A stretch of DNA of 32,192 bases from Leptotrichiaceae bacterium. GTDB lineage: Bacteria; Fusobacteriota; Fusobacteriia; Fusobacteriales; Leptotrichiaceae. Under the pieces are notes generated by a model. The model saw nothing but the letters and a program-made list of their open reading frames with translations, did not search any database and was not told the DNA's origin. Of the stretch, positions 1 to 8,178 are shown piece by piece. The stretch is from assembly GCA_018059165.1 (NCBI GenBank), contig JAGOYM010000007.1, forward strand, positions 1 to 32,192, written 5' to 3'. The translations under genes and the position numbers were made by a program. Numbering within the stretch: position 1 is the stretch's first letter; each line of letters begins with the position of its first letter.

Positions 1-74
1 TTACCTTTTTTATGCATTTCTAATATCATTAATTTAAATTCTTCTCCATATCTTTTTCCTGTACTTCCTGCCAT
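1..74 (-). CDS. IS3-family transposase OrfA, N-terminal fragment cut by window edge
   Basis: The 24 visible codons begin MAGSTGKRYGEEFKLMIL. The K-R-Y-x-E-E-F-K pattern is typical of the start of the helix-turn-helix OrfA protein of IS3-group elements, which binds the terminal repeats and is joined to the OrfB DDE transposase by frameshifting. AGGAG lies 9 bases before the ATG at 74, which supports this start. The gene continues beyond the window, so its completeness is unknown. It lies downstream of the envC-like gene in the same orientation, with a terminator between them. Confidence 0.6.
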   Translation of the reverse strand, partial: MAGSTGKRYGEEFKLMILEMHKKG

Positions 75-155
75 TCTGATCACTCCTATTTTTTTAGTTT
101 AACATATTTTACTTACTTTTGGTACAACATGCTCTAAACAAATGGGACTGATCCA
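1..155 (-). mobile_element. IS3-family insertion sequence, left end (partial)
   Basis: The minus strand reads TGGATCAGTCCCATTTG from position 155 inward. It begins with TG and resembles the terminal inverted repeats of IS3-group elements. About 80 bases further in, a start codon opens a peptide resembling IS3 OrfA. The element runs off the left edge, so the other terminus, the orfB integrase and the target duplication cannot be seen. The outer boundary near 154-155 is inferred from the TG terminus only. Confidence 0.5.
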
Positions 156-173
156 ATATTTTATAACAAAGAA

Positions 174-196
174 AAAGGATCTTTATTAGATCCTTT
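174..196 (-). terminator. Rho-independent terminator after the envC-like gene
   Basis: A perfect 9-bp stem (AAAGGATCT / AGATCCTTT) with a 5-base loop is followed by a T-rich run on both strands. On the minus strand it lies about 130 bases beyond the stop of the envC-like gene and just outside the inferred IS end. It should therefore end the long tmcAL-to-envC transcript and insulate the IS. Confidence 0.75.
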
Positions 197-220
197 CTTT
201 TTATAATCATATAAATATGT

Positions 221-240
221 GTTGCCAGCGCGTTGCCAAC
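221..240. repeat. GC-rich GTTGCCA direct repeat
   Basis: GTTGCCA occurs twice, separated by GCGC, giving a 20-base GC-rich island in otherwise very AT-rich non-coding DNA. Positions 1-324 carry no full gene: they hold the IS end, the terminator and this repeat. Short in-frame stretches across it (for example VGNALATH on the minus strand) recall integrase C-termini, but stops on both sides leave no supportable gene. Confidence 0.4.
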
Positions 241-324
241 AACCTCTATTTTTTACTAATTTTTATTCTTATATATTACTTTTAAATCCTCTAAGGACGC
301 TTAAAATACTAGTTTTATTAAAAT

Positions 325-1740
325 TTATAGGTATGACATTGGATTAACGATATTGACACCTTTTCTTGTTTCAAAATATAGATTTGGTTCCTTTGAAATA
401 CTATCTCTTCCTAAAGTTCCTATTGACTGACCTTTTGATACTTTTGTTCCTTTTGATACACTTACTCCTGCTAAATTACCATACACAGTCACTAGATTAC
501 CATGATCTATGATTATTACTGATCCAAGATTGTTAAGTGCTCCTGCATAGATTACTGTTCCACTGTCTGCTGCTTTTACACTTTGTCCTAAACTTCCTCG
601 TATCTCTATCCCATTACTCTTAAGACCTGCTACTTTTTCCTGACCAAATGCAACGACAATCGATCCATTCATTGGCATGATTAAGCTTCCTGTTCCTTTT
701 GGCGCTTCATAAACAGGCGCTTTTGAAGTTGTTGATGCACTTGTTGATGTCGTAGTTTTTGGTTGTGTTGGCGGTTTTGTTGTAGGCGTTGACGTTGTTC
801 CAGTAGGCTTCTTGCCTGCAAGATCTGTATTATCTCTTTCACCCTGTGCTTTAGCTGCTTCTTGCTCTTTTTTCAATCTTTCTTCTTCCGCTCTTCTACG
901 TTTTTCTTCTTCTGCTTTTTGCATAGCAATTTCTCTTTCTTTTATAGCTCTTGCAATTATCGCTTGTATTTGTGCTTCTAAACGTTTCTTTTCAGAAATC
1001 AATTGACTATTTGTTTTTTCTATCTTTTTATTCTCAGTTATCAATGTTTTTTGCATTGTTCTTAATTGTGCAATCATCACATTTTTTGCTTGTTTCGCTG
1101 CATTTAACTCTTTATTCTTAGACTCTAATGCTGATCTTGCAGATTCAACTTTAGCTGCCTCTGCTTGATTTCCTGCCTTTACATTTTCAACTTGAGACTT
1201 CTGACCTTCAACTCCTTGTTTCTCTTTTTCAACAACTTGTATATATGCTGTTTCTCTAGCTAATAAAATTTTTAGGTCATGTTGTCTTCTTGACTGCTCA
1301 ACAATGTTTGATCCACTAAACATATCAACTATTTGCTTACTTCGTCGTATTTTATCCCAAATTTTTATCTTTTTGTACAGATCACTTTTTGTTATTGTGA
1401 TTATTTCTGATTGTCTATTAATCTCTGTTATACTTTTTCTTATTTGCTCATCATTTTGTCCAATTGCTTTCAAAATATCAATATACTTTTTTTCTGCTGC
1501 ATCGTATTCTGCTTGTAAAACTTTAATATTCTTATCTATATCCTTTACTTGTGATAAAGTAATATTTTCATTGGTTTTTGCCTTATTTATTTCGCCTTTA
1601 TTTTGATTGATTTTTTGAGAATTTTTGTTTATCTGACTATCTATTTGCTTTATTTTATTTTTGTTGTCATCAATCTGATCAGCAAAAATAAGTACCATGC
1701 TTGAAATAAATAGTGTCAAACTTAATATTTTCTTCTTCAT
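325..1740 (-). CDS. envC: EnvC-like murein hydrolase activator, degenerate LytM domain
   Basis: The 471-residue exported protein has a signal peptide at about 1-20. A long charged coiled coil follows to about 300, then a Thr/Ser/Pro-rich linker (310-345) and a C-terminal LytM (M23) domain at 350-471. The LytM fold is clear, but the zinc-binding residues are gone: the HxxxD site reads SNGIE (Ser375, Glu379) and the usual HLH reads NLY (Asn453, Tyr455). That matches EnvC-type proteins, which do not cut peptidoglycan themselves but activate cell-wall amidases during septum splitting. The gene starts 9 bases after ftsX with a GGGAG site upstream of the ATG. FtsX is the known membrane partner of EnvC in Gammaproteobacteria, which strengthens the call. 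A generic inactive M23 protein is the alternative. It is the last gene before the terminator at 174-196. Confidence 0.82.
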   Translation of the reverse strand: MKKKILSLTLFISSMVLIFADQIDDNKNKIKQIDSQINKNSQKINQNKGEINKAKTNENITLSQVKDIDKNIKVLQAEYDAAEKKYIDILKAIGQNDEQIRKSITEINRQSEIITITKSDLYKKIKIWDKIRRSKQIVDMFSGSNIVEQSRRQHDLKILLARETAYIQVVEKEKQGVEGQKSQVENVKAGNQAEAAKVESARSALESKNKELNAAKQAKNVMIAQLRTMQKTLITENKKIEKTNSQLISEKKRLEAQIQAIIARAIKEREIAMQKAEEEKRRRAEEERLKKEQEAAKAQGERDNTDLAGKKPTGTTSTPTTKPPTQPKTTTSTSASTTSKAPVYEAPKGTGSLIMPMNGSIVVAFGQEKVAGLKSNGIEIRGSLGQSVKAADSGTVIYAGALNNLGSVIIIDHGNLVTVYGNLAGVSVSKGTKVSKGQSIGTLGRDSISKEPNLYFETRKGVNIVNPMSYL

Positions 1741-1749
1741 GTGTACTCC

Positions 1750-2661
1750 CTACTGATTTTCTTGATTTTTTATTTCTTCTTTTGCTTTTACTTCCAATTT
1801 ATTCTTTTTAGCTTTGTAATATCCATTCATCGCAATAAAGTTTACAAAGAATGTAATTAGTATTCCTAATAATAATGACATTAAAAATATAGCTAACAAT
1901 TCTACATTAGTTGATTTCGCTATTACATTAGTATTAAGTATATTTATTCCTTGTATAATAAAATTGTGTAACTTCCAAAATGCTAAAAACCCTAACCCTG
2001 ATGACAACGCTATTAATAACATACCTTCTAAGAAGTACGTGAATTTTATGAATAATTTTGATACACCTGCTTCTCGCAATTCCAATATGTCCCTTTTTCT
2101 CGCTTTTATCCCAAAACTTGTCAAATTATATATTAAAACTAATCCAAATATTAATAACCCAATACTTCCAAATAATAGGACATAATCTAAGTTCTTACTA
2201 AATTTATTTGTTTTTTCAATTTCTTTTGTTCTCAAATCTAGCTCTTCAACTTCTGGAAAAGATAGTAGTGTATCTTTCATTTTTTCAATTTTAGCATCTT
2301 TTGATACATACACATAGAAACTATCACTTAACGGATTTTCCTCTTCTGATAAATCAACATTCAATTCTTTTTCTATTTTTTGTAATGCTGTTTCTTTTGA
2401 TTCGTATTTTAGTGTTTGTACTCCTGGTGTTTTTAATAGCTTCCCTTGAAATGCTGTTATCTCTTCTTCTGTCATTGTCTTTGCGTATACTATTATTTGA
2501 TTTGAATTTTCCATTTTTGATTTGAATTCATTTATATTAAAAACTGTAAATATAAATATATCAATTAATACAAAAACTACAACTAAAGAGATTAGTGATG
2601 AAAAGAAAAAACTTCTTTCTTTACTAATATTTTTGAACATTTCACGAATTGGATTTAACAT
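1750..2661 (-). CDS. ftsX: Cell-division ABC transporter permease FtsX
   Basis: The 303 residues show the FtsX layout: a short cytoplasmic N-terminus, TM1 at about 19-42, a large extracytoplasmic loop at 43-158, then TM2 (159-182), TM3 (205-228) and TM4 (254-276). The loop before TM3 carries the FtsX-typical basic segment followed by ELREAG. FtsX pairs with the ATPase FtsE and transmits its state to periplasmic wall-hydrolase activators. Here the next gene is such an activator. GGAGG lies upstream of the ATG, and the gene begins 28 bases after the transketolase C subunit. No ftsE is present in the window, so the ATPase must be encoded elsewhere. The charged C-terminal tail (Lys/Glu-rich) is cytoplasmic. 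Confidence 0.88.
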   Translation of the reverse strand: MLNPIREMFKNISKERSFFFSSLISLVVVFVLIDIFIFTVFNINEFKSKMENSNQIIVYAKTMTEEEITAFQGKLLKTPGVQTLKYESKETALQKIEKELNVDLSEEENPLSDSFYVYVSKDAKIEKMKDTLLSFPEVEELDLRTKEIEKTNKFSKNLDYVLLFGSIGLLIFGLVLIYNLTSFGIKARKRDILELREAGVSKLFIKFTYFLEGMLLIALSSGLGFLAFWKLHNFIIQGINILNTNVIAKSTNVELLAIFLMSLLLGILITFFVNFIAMNGYYKAKKNKLEVKAKEEIKNQENQ

Positions 2662-2689
2662 TTTGATAATACCTCCGATTTTATTTCAT

Positions 2690-3616
2690 TTACATATTTT
2701 GTAATACTACTTCTACTATATCTTTTGCTCTTAATTTATATTCGTCTAACATTTGGTCTCCTTCTCCACTTTGACCAAATACATCTTTTATTCCATGTCT
2801 TATTACTTTTGTTGGATGAGTTCCTGATAAGTACTCAGTTACAGCTCCACCTAGTCCCCCAACTATTGAGTGTTCTTCACACGTTACTACAAATTTACAT
2901 TCTTTTGCTGCCTCTAACACTATTTTTTCATCTAATGGTTTAATTGTAGACATATTTATAACTCTTGCTTTAATTCCTTTTTCTGCTAGTGCTTCCGATG
3001 CTTTCATTGCCTCATATACAAGAAGACCCGTTGCAATTATTGCAACATCATTTCCTTCTATCATGACCGTCCCTTTTCCAATTTCAAATTCATATGATTC
3101 ATCAAATATAACAGGTACATTCAATCTTCCTAATCTTACATAAACAGGTCCATTGTATTCAGCTACTGCAAATATCATTTGCTCTGTTTCAACTGCATCT
3201 GCTGGTGATAACACTACCATACCTGGAAGTGATCTCATAAGCGCTATGTCTTCCACTGACTGGTGTGATCCTCCATCTTCACCTAACGATACTCCCGCAT
3301 GTGTAGGACATATTTTAACATTTAATTTAGGATATGCAATACTATTTCTAATTTGATCAAATGCTCTTCCTGCTGCAAAATGTGCAAATGTTGATGCAAA
3401 TGGTATTTTCCCTGCTGCCGCTAATCCTGCTGCTGTCCCCATCATGTCTGCTTCTGCAATCCCAACATTTATATGTCTTTCTGGAAATTCACTTTGAAAT
3501 TTATTTGTATATGTCGATTTTGTTAAATCTGCATCTAATACAACTACATCTTTATTCATTTTTCCTAATTTAGCTAAAGCTTCTCCATAAGCTTGTCTAG
3601 TTGCTTTTTTTTCCAT
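2690..3616 (-). CDS. Transketolase, C-terminal subunit
   Basis: This 308-residue protein corresponds to the pyrimidine-binding and C-terminal domains of transketolase. The thiamine-diphosphate-activating glutamate lies in INVGIAEADMMG. Other family segments are CPTHAGVSLGEDGGSHQ and, near the C-terminus, the HGIKDVFGQSG segment. With the N-terminal subunit encoded just upstream, it forms the enzyme that moves two-carbon ketol units between sugar phosphates in the non-oxidative pentose phosphate pathway. The ATG at 3616 is chosen because GGAGG lies just before it; the longer reading starting at 3646 would place that site inside the coding region. The gap to the N subunit is 47 bases, with no terminator. 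Split transketolases are usual in Fusobacteria and many Firmicutes and are not gene breakage. Confidence 0.93.
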   Translation of the reverse strand: MEKKATRQAYGEALAKLGKMNKDVVVLDADLTKSTYTNKFQSEFPERHINVGIAEADMMGTAAGLAAAGKIPFASTFAHFAAGRAFDQIRNSIAYPKLNVKICPTHAGVSLGEDGGSHQSVEDIALMRSLPGMVVLSPADAVETEQMIFAVAEYNGPVYVRLGRLNVPVIFDESYEFEIGKGTVMIEGNDVAIIATGLLVYEAMKASEALAEKGIKARVINMSTIKPLDEKIVLEAAKECKFVVTCEEHSIVGGLGGAVTEYLSGTHPTKVIRHGIKDVFGQSGEGDQMLDEYKLRAKDIVEVVLQNM

Positions 3617-3663
3617 ATCTATATCCTCCGAATAATTTATTTTCAATGATTTCTATTACTTTA

Positions 3664-4473
3664 CTACTTTAATTCTTCCATTGCTCTTGCATATTCATCA
3701 TCTGAAGGTGCTTTTCCATGGTAGTCTCCATTGTTTTCCATAAATGAAACACCTTTACCTTTTGCTGTCTTTGCTACAATTACTGTTGGTTTCCCTTTAA
3801 CTGTTCTTGCTTCATCAAATGCAGCAATTATTTGCTCATAATTGTGTCCATCTATTTCTATTACATGCCAATTAAACGCTCTAAACTTGTCAGCTATTGG
3901 ATAAACTTCCATTACATCTGATACTTTTCCATCTATTTGTAAGTTATTATAATCTACGATTGCAACAACATTATCTAGTTTATAATGAGCCGTTGTCATT
4001 GCTGCTTCCCAAATTTGACCTTCTTGAAGTTCTCCATCCCCTAATGCAACATACACTCTAAAAGGATTGTTATCTATTCTCGATGCAAGTGCCATTCCAT
4101 TTCCTGCAGATAGTCCTTGTCCTAATGATCCAGTCGACATTTCAACACCATTTAATTTTTTCATATCTGGATGTCCTTGTAATGGTGAACCATACTTTCT
4201 TAATTCTGTAACATATTTCTTATCTACATATCCTTTTTCCATTAATGCACCATACAAAGCTGGTGCAGCATGCCCTTTACTTAATATAAATCTGTCTCTG
4301 TTAGGCATTTTGGGATTTGCTGGATCTACATTCATTTCTTTCCAATATAGTACAGTTATTATGTCAGTTATTGACAATGATCCTCCTGGGTGTCCTGATT
4401 TAGCTCTGTAAATCATCTCGATAATATCTTTTCTAATTTCTTTTGCAACTAATTGCATGTCTTTTATTTCCAT
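3664..4473 (-). CDS. Transketolase, N-terminal subunit
   Basis: The 269-residue protein is the diphosphate-binding half of transketolase. It shows SKGHAAPALYGAL, GSLGQGLSAGNGMALA, and the thiamine diphosphate and Mg-binding motif beginning GDGELQEGQ and ending in DYNN. It must pair with the separate C-terminal subunit downstream to be active. GGAGG lies just upstream of the ATG. The gene begins 24 bases after the sugar symporter gene, so uptake and pentose phosphate metabolism are probably co-transcribed. Confidence 0.93.
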   Translation of the reverse strand: MEIKDMQLVAKEIRKDIIEMIYRAKSGHPGGSLSITDIITVLYWKEMNVDPANPKMPNRDRFILSKGHAAPALYGALMEKGYVDKKYVTELRKYGSPLQGHPDMKKLNGVEMSTGSLGQGLSAGNGMALASRIDNNPFRVYVALGDGELQEGQIWEAAMTTAHYKLDNVVAIVDYNNLQIDGKVSDVMEVYPIADKFRAFNWHVIEIDGHNYEQIIAAFDEARTVKGKPTVIVAKTAKGKGVSFMENNGDYHGKAPSDDEYARAMEELK

Positions 4474-4497
4474 AAAAGCCTCCTTAAATTATATGTT

Positions 4498-5820
4498 TTA
4501 TTTTTCTTCCTTTTTCATTGAGTAAAACACTAGTGACAAACTAAATAATACTATTGCTGCGATGAGTGTGGAATAAACACCCATCTTTGTTGCTTGTTTG
4601 AATCCATTTCCAAGCGTTTTACTTCCTCTTACTAATAGTGTCGTTTGGACAATTTGTTGAGTTAAAAATGCTAGTTTTAAAAACATTCCTTGTATCCCAA
4701 ACATAATTCCTTCAACACTAATATTTTTTCTCTCACCTAGCGAAACTGCCAAATCACTTATAATCGTTAAAGGAAATATAAATGCCGATCCACTTAATCC
4801 TAACCCACATAATATGAAAAGTGGGTATGCTAATATTCTATTCTCTTTTGTGACGAATAGCAATCCAACTGTTCCAATTATTAATAATATAATATCACCA
4901 ATTAATACTTTTTTATATGTATATTTTTTTGCAAGTTTATTTGTAAATGGAAATGCTAACGCTGCCGCTCCAAATAATAATGCTGATATAGTTGTGTTTG
5001 ACTTTACTGATAATTCCATTATACTGACTACATAATAGTTTACTATCCCACGTAAAATATTAAATCCACTAAAGAATAAGAAGAAAGCTATAAAATATAT
5101 TACTATTTCTTTTTCAAATATATGCTTTACTGAATCTTTAAATTTTATATGCTTGTGTTCTTCTCTATTTTTTGTTAGCTCTTTTTCATTCAACATGAAT
5201 GCACATAGATATACACCCAGAACACCTAGTATTGTAAATATTACAACTGTTGCTCTTATCCCTTTTTCTGTATTTCCATTTCCTATTCTTGCTATAAAAT
5301 ATCCCGGTAATATCATTGCTACTGCTGTAAATATAAGTCTAAACACGGATTGAACTGTTGATAAATTCAATCTATCTTCCTTTGTTTTTGCTAAATCTGG
5401 TATTAGTGCATTATATGGTCCACCGACTAATGTGTATGCTGTAAAAAAAAGCCCATTTATTAATGCAACCCATAAAAATGTTGCCATTATCGAACTTCTT
5501 AAAGGAAAGAAGAATAGAATCATTGTTAGTGCTAAAGGAAGTCCTCCTAATAACATAAAGAATGATCTTCTTCCATATTTCGACTTTGAATTATCTGATA
5601 GATACCCTACAAGAGGGTCTGTTACAGCATCTATTATTCTACCAAAAATAAATGCTAATATTAATAATATTGGCGTTAATAGTGGTTTCAATGTTTGTTC
5701 ATTTGCTGGAGGTAAATAATAATAAGACAACCATTGATTATATATTTGATCTAATATGAAATATGAAACACCTATTCCATAAATCCAATATGTTTTTTTA
5801 CTTAATCCTTTTTCAGCCAT
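4498..5820 (-). CDS. GPH-family (MelB-like) sugar:cation symporter
   Basis: A 440-residue integral membrane protein with about 12 hydrophobic segments. Near residues 60-90 it has the GPH signature: DAVTDPLVGYLSD followed by KSKYGRRSFF, the cytoplasmic loop conserved in the glycoside-pentoside-hexuronide:cation symporters (MFS_2 family). These import glycosides, pentosides or hexuronides with Na+ or H+. The substrate cannot be read from sequence. Its start overlaps the end of the hydrolase gene by 8 bases, so translation is probably coupled. AAGGAA precedes the ATG. The transketolase genes follow directly, which suggests a pentose-type substrate, but that is inference. Confidence 0.8.
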   Translation of the reverse strand: MAEKGLSKKTYWIYGIGVSYFILDQIYNQWLSYYYLPPANEQTLKPLLTPILLILAFIFGRIIDAVTDPLVGYLSDNSKSKYGRRSFFMLLGGLPLALTMILFFFPLRSSIMATFLWVALINGLFFTAYTLVGGPYNALIPDLAKTKEDRLNLSTVQSVFRLIFTAVAMILPGYFIARIGNGNTEKGIRATVVIFTILGVLGVYLCAFMLNEKELTKNREEHKHIKFKDSVKHIFEKEIVIYFIAFFLFFSGFNILRGIVNYYVVSIMELSVKSNTTISALLFGAAALAFPFTNKLAKKYTYKKVLIGDIILLIIGTVGLLFVTKENRILAYPLFILCGLGLSGSAFIFPLTIISDLAVSLGERKNISVEGIMFGIQGMFLKLAFLTQQIVQTTLLVRGSKTLGNGFKQATKMGVYSTLIAAIVLFSLSLVFYSMKKEEK

Positions 5821-6787
5821 CTTTTCCTTCTTTCTGATTTACATTTAGAAAGTCTGAAACTGTTTTTGTATATTCATCAACATAATCTGGATAAATTCTG
5901 GTGTGTGTTCCATTTTCAAATACTTTTAATATGACGTTTTTATTTTGTGACAATTCATTGTACTCACTCATTAACATACCATAAGGTGTTGCTCCATCTT
6001 GCTTACTTTGTAATAGCAAAGTTGGTATTCTTCTCAACAAATATGCTAAGTGCATCTTATTAAGATGTCCTCCTACACGAATATTGAACACTCTAATTAC
6101 TATACTTAATATAAATTTAGGAACCTTTCTTTTTCTGGCATCGTCCTTCAATTTCTTTTTCACATTAGAAACGGGACTATCAAGTATCATCTTCTCTATC
6201 TTGATTCCTTTTACTCTTAACTGATCATTATAAAACTTAGCTGCAATGGCTGATCCAATAGCTCCTTGAGAGAATCCATAGAGGATAAAATTACTTAATT
6301 TATAGTCGTTATTTAGCATTACCATCGTATGATATATATCTTGCCCGAAGCAATACCCCATAAATGTTTTACTTGAGTCTGATTTTCCAGAATTTCTTAG
6401 GTCAGGAATAAATATATTGTACTCCTCATTCAATCTTAATTCTTTAAATAAATTTAAATACCTTAGAACACCTAATCTATTTGTTCCTCGTCCATGTGAC
6501 AATATAATTGCTTTGTTTGAATTCTTATTTTCAATTAGCCATCCATAAAGCTGTATTTTCCCAGATTTGTATGCAACTTCTTTATAATCAAATCCAAAAT
6601 CACGCGGATTTACAACATTTTCAATTCCATATTTTTGTCTTAATTTTTTGCTATCATATATTTCTTCTAAAGTTATTTTTGGGTATTTTTCTATTTGATT
6701 AAGAAAATACTTTATTGCCATATATGCAACTACGAAGAAAAATATCATCAGTAATATGTTGATAATAATTAAAAAACTTGCACTCAT
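5813..6787 (-). CDS. Membrane-anchored alpha/beta hydrolase
   Basis: The 324-residue protein has one N-terminal membrane segment (about 5-30) and an alpha/beta-hydrolase domain. The nucleophile elbow is GFSQG (Ser173), the oxyanion region is SHGRGTNR near 97-104, and the probable triad partners are Asp264 (KQDG) and His295 (NGTHTR). The family includes esterases and peptidases; the substrate is unknown. AGAGGTGA upstream of the ATG fixes the start. It sits between tmcAL (25-base gap) and the sugar symporter (8-base overlap). A role in cutting an ester from an imported sugar or lipid is possible but unproven. Confidence 0.75.
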   Translation of the reverse strand: MSASFLIIINILLMIFFFVVAYMAIKYFLNQIEKYPKITLEEIYDSKKLRQKYGIENVVNPRDFGFDYKEVAYKSGKIQLYGWLIENKNSNKAIILSHGRGTNRLGVLRYLNLFKELRLNEEYNIFIPDLRNSGKSDSSKTFMGYCFGQDIYHTMVMLNNDYKLSNFILYGFSQGAIGSAIAAKFYNDQLRVKGIKIEKMILDSPVSNVKKKLKDDARKRKVPKFILSIVIRVFNIRVGGHLNKMHLAYLLRRIPTLLLQSKQDGATPYGMLMSEYNELSQNKNVILKVFENGTHTRIYPDYVDEYTKTVSDFLNVNQKEGKDG

Positions 6788-6812
6788 TTTAATTTCACCT
6801 CTTTAAAATATT

Positions 6813-7997
6813 TTATTTTATTACAATCGGATTCAATTGTTCCTTCTTATTTAGTAATATTTCTTTAATTAAAAAACCATTTTTTTCAATCTTTATAGCC
6901 TCTTTATTAATTTCCCCTTTTTTTGATTTTTCAATATCTTTCCAATTAACAAAAATATTTTTCCCATTTCTTTGTAATTTTTTTATATGTTGTTGTCCTT
7001 TTTCATTAAACCCCAGTATTCTAACATATTGATTTTCTGCCTTAGTAAATTGATCTAATACATCATTCTCTATATTTAATAAAGTATTCATTAACACTCT
7101 ATGCATTCTTCTTTTTGAGTAATTACGGCTTTCTATATTTGAAAAAAAGTCTTCACTTTTATTCGCATTTATCAAATATTTTGAAATTCTGTTATATATA
7201 TCCTTATCCATATCATAAATATTCAGGATACTTTGTTTCTTTGATGTTAAAAATTTATATTTGAACAATTGAAATATCAATTCTTTATTGGGCATTTTGT
7301 TGAAATTAGAAATCACAGATTCATATGTTTCTTTTGGTACAAGTTTCTTGATTTTTCTATATTCACCATTTTCCATAAGTGTTCTTATATATGTAGCACT
7401 TGAGATATTTTCTACTTCTTGTAATTCATTATACTCTACTTTTTCTCTTTTTATAATCTCTTGATTGATATTAAATTTATTTTTGATTCGTGCTCTTATA
7501 TACTCTAGTCCAAGTATATTATTTGACTTCATAACATCACTTAATTCATAATCATTTAATGTCAATAATTGTGCTTTATTGTAGTCATTCCCTAGTTTGA
7601 TATATTCTTTAACGCTCAATTGATAATTGTCTGTTTCTTGAATATTCACAATACTTTCAAGTCTAATTATATTTTCTTCTTCTGCACCAAAAATCTGCAT
7701 ATCTATTTCAAGATATTCTAAAATCTTAACTGACTGTGATGAAAATACTTCTGCATTTTGTATTGAAAAATACAATGGCAACTCAACAACCAAATCAACA
7801 CCATTTTGCAATATTATTCCTGTTTTTTGCCATTTATCTATACTTGAAATCTCTCCTCGTTGAACGTAATCTCCACTTATAACGGCTACAATCAAGTCCA
7901 CATCAAATTGTTTCTTTATCATTTCTATTTGATATAGATGTCCATTATGAAACGGATTATACTCAGCAATAATTCCTATTTTTTGTTTTATACTCAT
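6813..7997 (-). CDS. tmcAL: tRNA(Met) cytidine acetate ligase TmcAL
   Basis: Of the 394 residues, the first 120 carry the nucleotidyltransferase signature: IIAEYNPFHNGH with the HxGH motif at 17-20, then SGDYVQRGE and ENG-type NGVDLVVELP. These are the hallmarks of TmcAL (formerly YlbM), which uses ATP and acetate to form N4-acetylcytidine at the wobble base of elongator tRNA-Met. The length is normal for the family. The ATG at 7997 has GAGG about 7 bases upstream and is preferred over an ATG four codons earlier that lacks a good site. It is the first gene of the seven-gene minus-strand series, and the extended -10 promoter at 8044-8052 lies just ahead of it. Confidence 0.9.
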   Translation of the reverse strand: MSIKQKIGIIAEYNPFHNGHLYQIEMIKKQFDVDLIVAVISGDYVQRGEISSIDKWQKTGIILQNGVDLVVELPLYFSIQNAEVFSSQSVKILEYLEIDMQIFGAEEENIIRLESIVNIQETDNYQLSVKEYIKLGNDYNKAQLLTLNDYELSDVMKSNNILGLEYIRARIKNKFNINQEIIKREKVEYNELQEVENISSATYIRTLMENGEYRKIKKLVPKETYESVISNFNKMPNKELIFQLFKYKFLTSKKQSILNIYDMDKDIYNRISKYLINANKSEDFFSNIESRNYSKRRMHRVLMNTLLNIENDVLDQFTKAENQYVRILGFNEKGQQHIKKLQRNGKNIFVNWKDIEKSKKGEINKEAIKIEKNGFLIKEILLNKKEQLNPIVIK

Positions 7998-8043
7998 ATA
8001 TTTCCTCATAGTACTCGTTTATTTTATGAATTTTACTTCTTTC

Positions 8044-8052
8044 ATTATAACA
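8044..8052 (-). promoter_or_regulatory. Extended -10 promoter for the tmcAL series
   Basis: The minus strand reads TGTTATAAT, a perfect extended -10 element, 47 bases before the tmcAL start codon. No good -35 box lies at the right distance, which is common for extended -10 promoters. It would drive the tmcAL-to-envC series. Confidence 0.6.
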
Positions 8053-8078
8053 TAAAAGCTTGAAATTTGGTAGATTAT

Positions 8079-8107
8079 TTGACAATATAACAAAATAATA
8101 TTATACT
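8079..8107 (+). promoter_or_regulatory. Sigma-70 type promoter for OPT transporter and coaX
   Basis: TTGACA (8079-8084), a 17-base spacer, then TATACT (8102-8107). The -35 box is perfect and the -10 box is one base off consensus. It lies about 70 bases before the transporter start, leaving a 5' leader that includes a T8 run just before the AGGAGG site. Confidence 0.8.
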
Positions 8108-8178
8108 CTATTTATATATCTATATACATTAAATATACATTTTAGAAAGTGTATTATTTTTTTTAGGAGGAGAATATT

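Noticed and set aside
286-298. Small hairpin TCCT-CTA-AGGA after the envC-like gene as a terminator
   Set aside because: Only four base pairs and no T-run; the stem at 174-196 is far stronger.
3605-3612. T8 tract at the start of the transketolase C gene as a switch
   Set aside because: It encodes lysines right after the start codon, the frame is open, and switching off central metabolism this way is unlikely.
2690-4473. Transketolase in two reading frames read as a broken gene
   Set aside because: Each half has its own start, ribosome binding site and complete domains; two-subunit transketolases are normal in this kind of organism.
5443-5450. A8 tract (T8 on coding strand) in the sugar symporter gene as a phase-variation site
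   Set aside because: The reading frame is intact across it and one 8-base tract is expected in AT-rich membrane-protein genes.
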